DNA of 64,000 nt, from positions 1 through 64,000 of the forward strand of contig CAIYOD010000013.1 of the NCBI GenBank assembly GCA_903927755.1. Direction: 5' to 3'. Each line of letters starts with the position of its first letter. The first letter of the stretch is position 1. The position numbers and the translations under genes are program-made. Under the pieces are notes generated by a model. That model saw only the letters and a program-made list of their open reading frames with translations, did not search any database and had not been told where the DNA came from. Source of the DNA: an uncultured Thermoleophilia bacterium (GTDB taxonomy: Bacteria; Actinomycetota; Thermoleophilia; UBA2241). Below are positions 10,694 through 18,948 of the stretch, piece after piece.

Positions 10694-11532
10694 CGGGGAA
10701 CCTCGAGGTTCTTGATGGTGTCGTAGATGGCGTCACGGGTCATGCGGTCCTCGTCCAGCTCGATGCGGCCGTCCTTGAGGAAGACGACGCGGTCGGCGAT
10801 GCTGGCGGCGTTGGCGTCGTGCGTGACCATGATCACGGTCTGGCCGAACTCGTCGACGCTGCGGCGCAGCAGATCCAGGACCTCGCCGCCGGTGCGGGAG
10901 TCGAGGTTGCCGGTCGGCTCGTCGGCGAACAGCACGGCCGGCCGGGTGATGAGCGCCCGGGCGACGGCCACGCGCTGCTGCTGGCCGCCGGAGAGCTCGG
11001 CCGGGCGGTGCGTGAGGCGGTCCTGCAGACCGACGGCCTCGATGACCGCGCGCCGCCAGGACTCGTCGGCGCGGCGACGGGCGAGCGAGAGCGGCAGCAC
11101 GATGTTCTCGTCGGCGGTCAGGGTCGCGAGCAGGTTGAAGCTCTGGAAGATGAAGCCGATCTTGTCGCGGCGCAGCTGCGTCAGCTTCTTCTCCTTGAGC
11201 CGGGTGATCTCGACGCCGTCGATGCTGACCCGGCCGCCGGTGGGCTGGTCGAGTCCGGCGAGGATGTGCATGAGCGTGCTCTTGCCGGAGCCGGAGGGGC
11301 CCATGATGGCCGTGAGCCGGCCCTCGGTGATGTCGATGTCGACGTCGCGCAGGGCGTGCACGGTGGCGTCGCCCTTGCCGTAGGTGCGCGAGAGGCCGCG
11401 CGCCATGACAACGGCGCGGCCGGGGCCGCGCTCGGTGAACAGTGACTCGCCGGTGAACTCGCGCTCGAGCCGGGCGAGCGTCTCGCTCGTCTGATCCAGT
11501 CGTTCGCGCTCCGAAATGGTGGTGGTCCGCAT
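10690..11532 (-). CDS. ABC transporter ATP-binding protein (LolD/MacB type)
   Basis: Walker [37 protein letters not shown]; 4-nt overlap with the permease; start at internal [12 protein letters not shown]. Confidence 0.92.
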   Translation of the reverse strand: MRTTTISERERLDQTSETLARLEREFTGESLFTERGPGRAVVMARGLSRTYGKGDATVHALRDVDIDITEGRLTAIMGPSGSGKSTLMHILAGLDQPTGGRVSIDGVEITRLKEKKLTQLRRDKIGFIFQSFNLLATLTADENIVLPLSLARRRADESWRRAVIEAVGLQDRLTHRPAELSGGQQQRVAVARALITRPAVLFADEPTGNLDSRTGGEVLDLLRRSVDEFGQTVIMVTHDANAASIADRVVFLKDGRIELDEDRMTRDAIYDTIKNLEVPR

Positions 11533-11892
11533 GATCTCTCCTCCTGGGTGACTTGCCTGAGAGGAGGCTACGGCCGGGGTCTCGACGGCGAATCGCCCGA
11601 GGGTGGTGGATGCGCGAGCGCGGAGGAGGGATATTCGGGCACCGCCGCGGGCCACCGTGGGGGGAGGCTACGACTACTCCCACACCCCGGCTCGTCACCC
11701 GGTGGAGGTAGACGCCGCGACGCGCCGCCGGCCGGCCGCTCCCGGTCGAGCCTGCGGCAGCGCCGGTGGCTCTACCCCGGCGGGGGTACCGCGTCCGGGC
11801 CGCAAGGCCTGCGGCCGCCGACCCCAGGCCCGCGAGGCATCTCTCTGGCACCGACGATGCCATTCCCGGCGCAGAGCGGCTATGCTTTTGCC

Positions 11893-12435
11893 ATGTGCGC
11901 ATCGGCAGCAAACGACCAGCCCGGCGACACGCGCCCGGCATCGTTCTCGGCCAAGCCCGACGGTCGCAAGCACCGTGGCCGCGGCAAGCGCGTGAGCGAG
12001 ATCCAGCCGCCGCCGCGCATCCGCGCCGGCCATCGCGTCTTCTTCCACGAGCAGGGCGAGCCGCTGTTCGGACCGGGGACCTTCGATCTGCTCGTACTGG
12101 TCGAGGAGACCGGATCGCTGCACCAGGCCGCCAAGCTCATGGGCATGTCGTACAACAAGGCGTGGCGCGCCATGCGGCAGGCGGAGGATCACCTCGGCCT
12201 CAAGCTCATGACGCGCCGCACCGGCGGGTCGGACGGCGGCGGCTCGGTACTCACGGACGACGGGCATCGCCTCATGGAGCGCTTCCGTGCGTTCCTCGAT
12301 GAGGCCGATGCGGATCTCGCCCGCCTTTATCAGAAGTACTTCGGAGACGCCTCGTTCGCCCAGCCGGAAGGCGCCTCTCCCCAGGCAGGCGGCCCCGCCG
12401 CCAGCGACGTCCCTTCGAGCGAAGACGGCGCCTGA
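11893..12435 (+). CDS. ModE-like winged-helix regulator (LysR-type HTH; no TOBE domain seen)
   Basis: FGPGTFDLLVLVEETGSLHQAAKLMGMSYNKAWRAMRQAEDHLGLKLMTRRTGGSDGGGSVLTDDG is the typical ModE N-domain. Confidence 0.85.
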   Translation: MCASAANDQPGDTRPASFSAKPDGRKHRGRGKRVSEIQPPPRIRAGHRVFFHEQGEPLFGPGTFDLLVLVEETGSLHQAAKLMGMSYNKAWRAMRQAEDHLGLKLMTRRTGGSDGGGSVLTDDGHRLMERFRAFLDEADADLARLYQKYFGDASFAQPEGASPQAGGPAASDVPSSEDGA

Positions 12436-12485
12436 CGGCTCTCGCGACCGCGGGCCGACAGGCTGAGACGCCGACCTCTCCCTCC

Positions 12486-13097
12486 ATGACTCCCGACCCT
12501 TGCAGAGGCAGCACGGGCGTGCCGCCTGTCCGCGGCCCGGCGGGTTCGCGCATCCTCGTGCTCACGGGGCCTTCCCGCGCCGGCAAGACGACCGTCTGCC
12601 GGCGGGTGGTCGCCGAGGCACGTTCGCGAGGTCTCAGCGTCGCCGGCGTTCTCACTGAGGACGGGACGACGAGCGACGGCGCCCGGCTGCAGTACGTGCT
12701 GGACCTGCGGACTGGGCGGCGCCGGCTGCTGGCGGTCGCGCGACCCGGCGGCTCTTCCTCACCGTCTGGTGTCCCCGACTTCGGGTGGTCGTTCGACGAG
12801 GAGGGGATGGCCTTCGGGCGGCTCGTGCTCGAGGCCTGCGCCGGCAGTGGCTGCGACTGCGACGTACTCGTGATCGATCAGCTCGGCCCGCTGGAGGTGC
12901 TGGAGGGGCGCGGCTGGACGGTGGCGTTCGACCTGATCGGCCGTGGCGGCTATGGCCTTGCCCTCGCAGTCGTCAACCCCCGGGTCCTCGATGAGGTCCG
13001 GTCCCGACTCGGCGACTGCGAGACGATCGTCGTCACCAGCGGCGACCGGGACGACCTGCCCGCGATCATCTGCTCTGCTCATCTCCCGGCCGGATAG
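12486..13097 (+). CDS. THEP1/DUF2478-like P-loop NTPase
   Basis: ILVLTGPSRAGKTTVCRRVVAEARSRGLSVAGVLTEDGTTSDGARLQYVLDLRTGRRRLLA; DVLVIDQLGPLE as Walker B. Confidence 0.7.
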   Translation: MTPDPCRGSTGVPPVRGPAGSRILVLTGPSRAGKTTVCRRVVAEARSRGLSVAGVLTEDGTTSDGARLQYVLDLRTGRRRLLAVARPGGSSSPSGVPDFGWSFDEEGMAFGRLVLEACAGSGCDCDVLVIDQLGPLEVLEGRGWTVAFDLIGRGGYGLALAVVNPRVLDEVRSRLGDCETIVVTSGDRDDLPAIICSAHLPAG

Positions 13098-13139
13098 CCT
13101 GCCTGCCGGGAAGGCCGTATCACGTTGGGTGCACCACGA

Positions 13140-14858
13140 TCACGCAGGTCGCGCGGCTTCCCGTTGGCCGTCATCGGTCTGGCGGGTATTTTCCTGGACC
13201 TCGCGCACGAGGATCGGGATGAACAGGTCTTCGGAGCGGAAGTCGCCGTGTTCGCCCGTGACCGCGCCGGTGGCCGCGTCCTCGGCCGCGTGCTGGCCGT
13301 GGTCGGCCACGACGATCACGCGGCCCTGCCAGCTCTCGAGCAACTCTCCGACCATTGAGTCCTGCTTCGCGATCACACGCCGCGCGGCCTCGGAGTGAGG
13401 CCCCGAGGCGTGGGCGGTGTCGTCGATCCCGTGGAGGTGGATCAGCATGAAGTCCGGCTGCCCCTGGGCGAGCCGGTCCTTCGCCGCGGCGAGAACCTCG
13501 TCGTCGGTCAGGCCGTCGCCGTCGACATCTACGTTCAGCACGGTGCTCCGCGTGAGGGCGAGGATCTGCAGGTTGCCCTCGATGAGACTGGTGGACAGGC
13601 CCCGTTCCTCCGCCCACTCGAAGATGCTCGGGCAGTCGAGCCGGTGCCTGGACCGATCGTGCACTCCCGTGCCGCTCGGATCCTGCCCGCTGACCATTGC
13701 GGCATAGGTCACCGGTGTGATCGTCGGGTAGACGGTGAGCGCCTCGCGCGCCTCGAGCGATGCCATCTCGGGGATCAGGCCCGCCTCCGCGGCGGCGAGG
13801 TACTGATCGTAGCCGAACCCGTCGAGGTAGATCACCAGTGTCTTGCCGCCGCCGGCGAGCTCCTGCCGCGCGAGCCGGTAGGCGTCGGTGATCGTCGCCC
13901 TTGGCGGATCGACGACCACGCCGGTCACGGCTCCTCGCTCGCCGCCGTCCACGAGGAGCTCTCCTGAAGGCGTCAGCGAGCAGCCGGTAGCCGGCAGCCG
14001 CAGCAGCGAGCCGTCCGCCAGGTACACGGCGATCCGCTCCGCCGGCTCGATGCCGGCGGCGGCCAAGGTGTCCGCCAGCGACATCTGTCCTGCGCCGTCC
14101 TCGGCGCCTGCGAAGGCGTCGCCGAGGGACAGGGTGCCGTTCTCTCCCGTCACCCCCTGGACGACGGCGATGGACGCGTCCGCGGCCGGCGCGCCGGCGC
14201 TGCCGCCCGCAGCAGTCCCGGACGAACAGGCCGCGGCGCCGAGGGCGACGACCACGGTGAAGGCGGCGACCGCGAGCAGCGCCGAGCCGGTCGCCGCCCG
14301 TCCGGTCGCCACACCGATGTGGTAGCGGCGGAGCGCCTTGATCACCTGCCAGGCCAGGATGCCGCCGACGCCGCCCGAAAGCGCCGCCGTGCAGAGCGTG
14401 AGCGCCATCGGGATCGGCGGCAGGCGGAAGAAGATGAAGCTCACCATGAGGGTGCCGGTGACGTTGGCCAGGATGCCCGCGAGGAAGCAGCAGCGCAGGC
14501 AGCACGCGCGGTGGCCGGTGAGCCACAGGCCGAGGTCCAGCACGATGCCCGGCAAGGTGTAGCTGATGAGCGAGATCGCCCCGTGCGAGCCGACCACGCC
14601 GGTCAGCATCACGAGCAGCGCCTGCACGAGCGCGATGAGCGTCGCCGTCCCGCGCTTGCCGACGATCCCCATGCCGACCACCAGCCACATCATGTAGAGG
14701 CCGCCGGCCAAGGCGCCGGCAGGGATGAACAGCGGCGCCGCCACGAGGTGCGCCAGCGGCACGACCACCGGCTTGACGGCGATGCCGAGCGCCGCCAGCA
14801 CGGCGATGATGACCAGGTCGCGCGTGGTGAACCCGCGCAGCGCCCGCGAGATCCTCAT
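13140..14858 (-). CDS. ECF transporter S-component fused to a linker/SUOX-like segment and a type I phosphodiesterase (alkaline phosphatase superfamily)
   Basis: N-term TTRDLVIIAVLAALGIAVKPVVVPLAHLVAAPLFIPAGALAGGLYMMWLV (S-component); C-term VIYLDGFGYDQYL, YPTITPVTYAAMVSG, HLHGIDDTAHASGPHS, VVADHGQH, GEHGDF metal-site motifs. Confidence 0.82.
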   Translation of the reverse strand: MRISRALRGFTTRDLVIIAVLAALGIAVKPVVVPLAHLVAAPLFIPAGALAGGLYMMWLVVGMGIVGKRGTATLIALVQALLVMLTGVVGSHGAISLISYTLPGIVLDLGLWLTGHRACCLRCCFLAGILANVTGTLMVSFIFFRLPPIPMALTLCTAALSGGVGGILAWQVIKALRRYHIGVATGRAATGSALLAVAAFTVVVALGAAACSSGTAAGGSAGAPAADASIAVVQGVTGENGTLSLGDAFAGAEDGAGQMSLADTLAAAGIEPAERIAVYLADGSLLRLPATGCSLTPSGELLVDGGERGAVTGVVVDPPRATITDAYRLARQELAGGGKTLVIYLDGFGYDQYLAAAEAGLIPEMASLEAREALTVYPTITPVTYAAMVSGQDPSGTGVHDRSRHRLDCPSIFEWAEERGLSTSLIEGNLQILALTRSTVLNVDVDGDGLTDDEVLAAAKDRLAQGQPDFMLIHLHGIDDTAHASGPHSEAARRVIAKQDSMVGELLESWQGRVIVVADHGQHAAEDAATGAVTGEHGDFRSEDLFIPILVREVQENTRQTDDGQREAARPA

Positions 14859-15742
14859 CAGAGCACGGTGATGGAGATGACGCTTCTGACCCAGTACTGG
14901 CGGTTGTAGTCGCCCTCGACGGCCTGGCCCATGACGAGCCGGAACGGGTGGTCGCCCGTGGACGCGACTCCGTCCTCCGACCAGGCGATGATCATCGGCA
15001 GGGTGACGCCGGGGCGGGTCTCGTCGAGGTAGTCCGCCCCCACCTGGCGCATGGAGAAGGAGGCGCTGTAGTCGTCGGCGGCGAGGATGGCGACCCTGGA
15101 GGCGGTCTGCTTGACGCCGGCCGCCTTCAGGATGTCGGTGAGGCGGACACCGACGAAGGCGTTCGTTGCCGTGGGCTCGGGCTCCTTGCCCCGTGAGAAG
15201 TAGTCGCCCGAGACCGTGCGCAGCTTCTTGAGCTGTCTGAGCGTGAAATAGGCGGTGTCGGCCACCTTGCCCTTGACCACGAGGTGGGCGGCGGTGGGGA
15301 CCGCCGACGCCGTCCGGGTCGGCTTGGGCGTCGGGGTTGGGGTACGCGTGGGCTTGCGCGTCTTCGTCGGCTTGGGCGTCGGCGTCGTGGCGGAGGCGGT
15401 GGCCCTGGCGGCCGGAGTGGAGCTGGAACGCGGCGTGGGCGTGGGAGCCGACAGAGCAACCGGCTCTGCCTGGTCGGCCGGCGCAACAGGCGTCGGCTCG
15501 GGAGTGGGTTTGGCTGCGGGAGACTCCGATGTCCCGGCCGCGGGCGTCTGCTCCACCACCGCCGCCAGCTTCTGCAGCGAAGGAGCCGGGCTCGCGGAGG
15601 CGGATGCGGCCGCCGGTTCCGCCGACTCGGGCGCCCGCCCCGCCGCCCACGCGGCGCCGGCGAACACGGCCAGCACGACGACGGCCGCGACCACCACCAC
15701 CACTCGCTCTCTCTTCATGATCCGATCCGGCGAAGCTGCCAC
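14858..15742 (-). CDS. Membrane-anchored/secreted SUOX-like (molybdopterin-oxidoreductase fold) protein with Pro/Thr-rich linker
   Basis: GTG start with GGAGG RBS; N-terminal TM; linker TPKPTKTRKPTRTPTPTPKPTRT; domain FTLRQLKKLRTVSGDYFSRG...FVGVRLTDILKAAGV...DYSASFSM...YNRQYWVRSVISITV. Confidence 0.72.
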   Translation of the reverse strand: MAASPDRIMKRERVVVVVAAVVVLAVFAGAAWAAGRAPESAEPAAASASASPAPSLQKLAAVVEQTPAAGTSESPAAKPTPEPTPVAPADQAEPVALSAPTPTPRSSSTPAARATASATTPTPKPTKTRKPTRTPTPTPKPTRTASAVPTAAHLVVKGKVADTAYFTLRQLKKLRTVSGDYFSRGKEPEPTATNAFVGVRLTDILKAAGVKQTASRVAILAADDYSASFSMRQVGADYLDETRPGVTLPMIIAWSEDGVASTGDHPFRLVMGQAVEGDYNRQYWVRSVISITVL

Positions 15743-15757
15743 GGCTGATGCCCTCCG

Positions 15758-16906
15758 TCAGCGGACGGTGACGCGGCAGGTCGCCGTCTTCCCAGTGCTC
15801 GTGCGCACGGTGACGGTGACCTTGCCCTCGCGGACGCCGGTGACCCTGCCGGCACGGTCGACGGTCGCGACCTTCGGGTTCGAGCTCTTCCACGAGATCG
15901 TGCACGTGGCTCCTGAGGGGCACAGCCGCGCCGCGAGATGGGCGCTCGAACCGGCGGAGAGCGTCTTGGTCTTCGTAAGCGTGACTCGGGTGGCCTTGAC
16001 CGCCCTGGACACCACCTTGACCGTGAAGGCCACGACGTGCGTCCCGCTGGTCGCCCGGACCACTACCGTGCCGGCCTTCTTCGCCGTCACGGTGCCCGTC
16101 TGGGCGACGGTGGCGATCGCGCCGTCGGCGCTGGTCCACACGATGGCCTCGGCGGCCGGCGCGGTGGGCTCTTGGGTCGCCACCGCGCGCAGCGCGAGTC
16201 GTGACCCCTTGGCCACGTTGGCTCGCGTCTGCGAAGCCGTCGGCGACGTCACGACAAGCCCGGCCGTCCGGGGCGCGGCGATCTCGTGGCTGCCGGCGTC
16301 GAGCACGGTCATCGAGCCGGCGGTGGAGACCATTCTGGCGGGGAAGGCCGTGTTGCCGTAGTCGCCGTTGGTGCAGATGCGGACGTAGGAGGGGTCGTAC
16401 CAGAGCGTCGCCGCCGCGGGATCCTCGGCGTTGCATCCCCGCACGGGGTCCATAGCCAGCAGGTAGTTGTTGGCGGCGTCCTGGACGTCGCCGACGAAGA
16501 GCCCAGCGGCATACCCGTCCGTGGTGGAGACCCTGAGCCTCCAGTCGCCGTCCAGGGTGATGCCGGATCTCGTCTCCAGGTCGCCGAGGACGCGCCGCAG
16601 CCAGATCCCCGTCCAGTCCTGAGGAGTCTCCTTGAGGTACGACTGGGTGACAGTGGAGCCGAGTCTCCCGACGCCGCTGACGTCCGCCCACGTGTAGGCA
16701 TAGGCCGCCCCCGCGAGTGACACGCTGAAGACCTGCGCCGTCGGCGCCGGCGTCGGTATGGGGGTCGATCCGCTCTTGGCGGCCGCGCCGCTCGCGCTCC
16801 CGAGCAGCGCAAGGCACGCCGCGCCGATGAACGCGGCGGCAAGGACCCCGCGCCTGGAGAGACTCCTGGTGCTCTCCCCTGCCCGTGTACCGTGCAGCCC
16901 GCCCAT
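15758..16906 (-). CDS. Tat-signal SUOX-like fold protein with C-terminal Big_2 (bacterial Ig-like) domains
   Basis: N-term RSLSRRGVLAAAFIGAACLALL (twin-Arg); WTGIWLRRVLGDLETRSGITLDGDWRLRVSTTDGYAAG; Big_2 motifs TSADGAIATVAQTGTVTAKKAGTVVV and WKSSNPKVATVDRAGRVTGVREGKVTVTV. Confidence 0.72.
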   Translation of the reverse strand: MGGLHGTRAGESTRSLSRRGVLAAAFIGAACLALLGSASGAAAKSGSTPIPTPAPTAQVFSVSLAGAAYAYTWADVSGVGRLGSTVTQSYLKETPQDWTGIWLRRVLGDLETRSGITLDGDWRLRVSTTDGYAAGLFVGDVQDAANNYLLAMDPVRGCNAEDPAAATLWYDPSYVRICTNGDYGNTAFPARMVSTAGSMTVLDAGSHEIAAPRTAGLVVTSPTASQTRANVAKGSRLALRAVATQEPTAPAAEAIVWTSADGAIATVAQTGTVTAKKAGTVVVRATSGTHVVAFTVKVVSRAVKATRVTLTKTKTLSAGSSAHLAARLCPSGATCTISWKSSNPKVATVDRAGRVTGVREGKVTVTVRTSTGKTATCRVTVR

Positions 16907-16967
16907 AGCTCCTCCAGCGACTTGTGTCCTCGCTCCGCGCACTGGTTGTCAGGACCCGTACCGGAAC

Positions 16968-16991
16968 CGTTATACTGCGTGAAACATAACG
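16968..16991. promoter_or_regulatory. ModE-box-like inverted repeat in divergent promoter region
   Basis: CGTTAT-N12-ATAACG, 24 bp, between divergent SUOX-like genes. Confidence 0.55.
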
Positions 16992-17042
16992 AGCGGACGC
17001 CACCGCGGTCAAGCGGCGGCGCGCGGCAGCGAAAGGACCGGG

Positions 17043-17555
17043 GTGCGAAAGGGGACACACGTAGCGATCGTCGTCGCCGTCCTCGTGGTGCTCGGCGGGG
17101 CGGTCGTCGCCCTCGCACAGGCCAACCGCTCGGACGCGACGGTCGTGGACGGGTCGGTCGCCATCACGCGCGGAGGCTCCACGCTCACGACCCTCGACAT
17201 GAAGCTGGTGCGGGCACTGCCGTCCGTGAGCGAGAAGAAGACCATCCAGTCGTCCGGCCATGCGGACGAGACGGCGGTGTTCACCGGCGTCCCGCTGCGC
17301 GTCCTCCTGGACGCCGTCGAGCCCGGCCTCCTGGACGGGGCGACCATGGTCGTGATTCGAGCCTCGGACGGGTACGTCTCGTCGCTCGCCGCCGAGGAGG
17401 CGACCGCCGACGGCGTCCTGCTCGTCTACGCCAAGGACGGCGAGAGCCTCGGCACCGCCGCGGACGGGGGCACCGGTCCGTTCCGCATCATCATTCTCAC
17501 AGACACGTACGGGAACCGCTGCACCAAGTGGGTCAACGAGATCGAGATCCGATGA
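17043..17555 (+). CDS. SUOX-like (molybdopterin-oxidoreductase fold) anchored/secreted protein, first gene of ECF operon
   Basis: N-term TM; FTGVPLRVLLDAVEPGLLDGATMVVIRASDGYVSSLAAEEA...ILTDTYGNRCTKWVNEIEI. Confidence 0.75.
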   Translation: MRKGTHVAIVVAVLVVLGGAVVALAQANRSDATVVDGSVAITRGGSTLTTLDMKLVRALPSVSEKKTIQSSGHADETAVFTGVPLRVLLDAVEPGLLDGATMVVIRASDGYVSSLAAEEATADGVLLVYAKDGESLGTAADGGTGPFRIIILTDTYGNRCTKWVNEIEIR

Positions 17556-18307
17556 GCGCGGCCGGCGGAGGCTCCGCCGCGCCGGCCGTACGCGTGAACG
17601 GACTCTCGTATGCGTACGGCGTTGCCGGGTACGTGCTGCACGACGTGAGCTTCAGCGTCCCGGCCGGCGAGACGGTGGTCGTCACCGGCTCCTCCGGGTG
17701 CGGCAAGACCACCCTGTGCCACTGCCTCACCGGCCTGGCTCCCAAGGCGCTCGGGGGCGCGATGACCGGCACCGTGAGCATCCTTGGGGACGACATCGAG
17801 CCTCTCGCCGTGCCGGCCGTCTCGAAGCGGATCGGCATGGTGTTCCAGGACCCGGACAACCAGCTCGTCATGACCACGGTGGAGGACGAGCTGGCGTTCG
17901 GGCCCGAGAACCTCGCGGTCGAGCCGGAAGAGATCCGTCGGCGGGTCGACCGCGAGCTGGGGCGGTTCGGCCTCGAGCGGTTCGCCCTCCGCTCTCCGGG
18001 AGAGCTGTCCGGCGGTGAGAAGCGCCTCGTGGCCCTCGCTGCCGTGCTCACGCTCGACCCGCCGGTGCTCATCCTCGACGAGCCGTTCGCGCACCTCGAC
18101 GAGCGCGGCCGCGACCGCGTCCGCGCGGCGGTCCTCGACCTGAGCGCGTCGGGCAGGACCCTTCTGATCGTGGAGCACGACCTGGCGCTCGTGGACTTCG
18201 CCGGCCGCTACCTGGTGCTCGAGCAGGGCCGGCTGGTCGCCGACACGGCGACCCCTCCGGCCCTCCCCGCATACGCGGCGCCACCCCGCCTCGAGGTCCC
18301 CGCTTGA
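17552..18307 (+). CDS. ECF transporter ATPase A (EcfA-like)
   Basis: Walker A GSSGCGKTT, Q-loop GMVFQDPDNQLVMTTVEDELAFGPENL (typical EcfA), LSGGEKR, ILDEPFAHLD. Confidence 0.92.
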   Translation: MSAAGGGSAAPAVRVNGLSYAYGVAGYVLHDVSFSVPAGETVVVTGSSGCGKTTLCHCLTGLAPKALGGAMTGTVSILGDDIEPLAVPAVSKRIGMVFQDPDNQLVMTTVEDELAFGPENLAVEPEEIRRRVDRELGRFGLERFALRSPGELSGGEKRLVALAAVLTLDPPVLILDEPFAHLDERGRDRVRAAVLDLSASGRTLLIVEHDLALVDFAGRYLVLEQGRLVADTATPPALPAYAAPPRLEVPA

Positions 18308-18948
18308 TCGCCGTCGAGGACGTCGGTTTCCGCTACCGCAAGGCGAGCCGGCCGGTCGTCGACGGCTTCTCGGCGGTCTTCCCCTCCGGCGCGGTGACCG
18401 CCGTCACGGGGTCCAACGGGTGCGGCAAGACGACGCTGGTCAAGCTGCTCACAGGCATCGAGCGCCCCGGCTCCGGCCGGGTTCTCGTGGACGGCGCGGA
18501 CCTGCGGCCGCTCTCGCTCGCTGAGATCGGCCGCAAGGTCGGCTGCGTCTTCCAGAACCCGGCGCGTCAGCTCTTCTGCACCTCCGTCCGTGAGGAGATG
18601 GCCTACGGCCTCCGCGCCCAAGGTCTCGACGACGCCGAGATTGCCCGACGCACCGAGCAGCAGCTCGATTTCTTCGGCCTGCTCGGTCACCTGGACGACT
18701 TCCCCCTGCACCTGAGCCACGGCGAGAAGCAGCGGCTCATGCTGGCCGTGGTGCTCGCCATGGACCCGGAGTATCTCCTGCTGGACGAGCCGACGACGGG
18801 ACTGGACCTCCCGCGACGCCGGGCGCTCGGCGAGGAACTCCGCGCACTCGCCGGCGCCGGCCGCGGCGTCGTGGTCGTCAGCCACGAGCGCGCGTTCGTC
18901 ACCGCCTACGCCGACACGGAGGTGCGCATGGGCGAGGCCTCAGTCTGA
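18304..18948 (+). CDS. ECF transporter ATPase A' (EcfA'-like)
   Basis: GSNGCGKTTLVKLLTG, VGCVFQNPARQLFCTSVREEMAYGL, LLDEPTTGLDLPRR. Confidence 0.92.
   Translation: MIAVEDVGFRYRKASRPVVDGFSAVFPSGAVTAVTGSNGCGKTTLVKLLTGIERPGSGRVLVDGADLRPLSLAEIGRKVGCVFQNPARQLFCTSVREEMAYGLRAQGLDDAEIARRTEQQLDFFGLLGHLDDFPLHLSHGEKQRLMLAVVLAMDPEYLLLDEPTTGLDLPRRRALGEELRALAGAGRGVVVVSHERAFVTAYADTEVRMGEASV

Noticed and set aside
15300-15430. Short direct repeats of GTCGG/CTTGGGCGTCGG as a possible CRISPR-like or regulatory repeat
   Set aside because: They encode the Pro/Thr-rich linker TPKPTKTRKPTRTPTPTPKPTRT; irregular spacing and coding constraint explain them.
13140-17261. 1373-aa minus-strand ORF covering four genes
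   Set aside because: Only its C-terminal 572 aa (from ATG 14858) make sense. The N-terminal part is Arg/Gly/Pro-rich out-of-frame translation of two real genes, a high-GC artefact.
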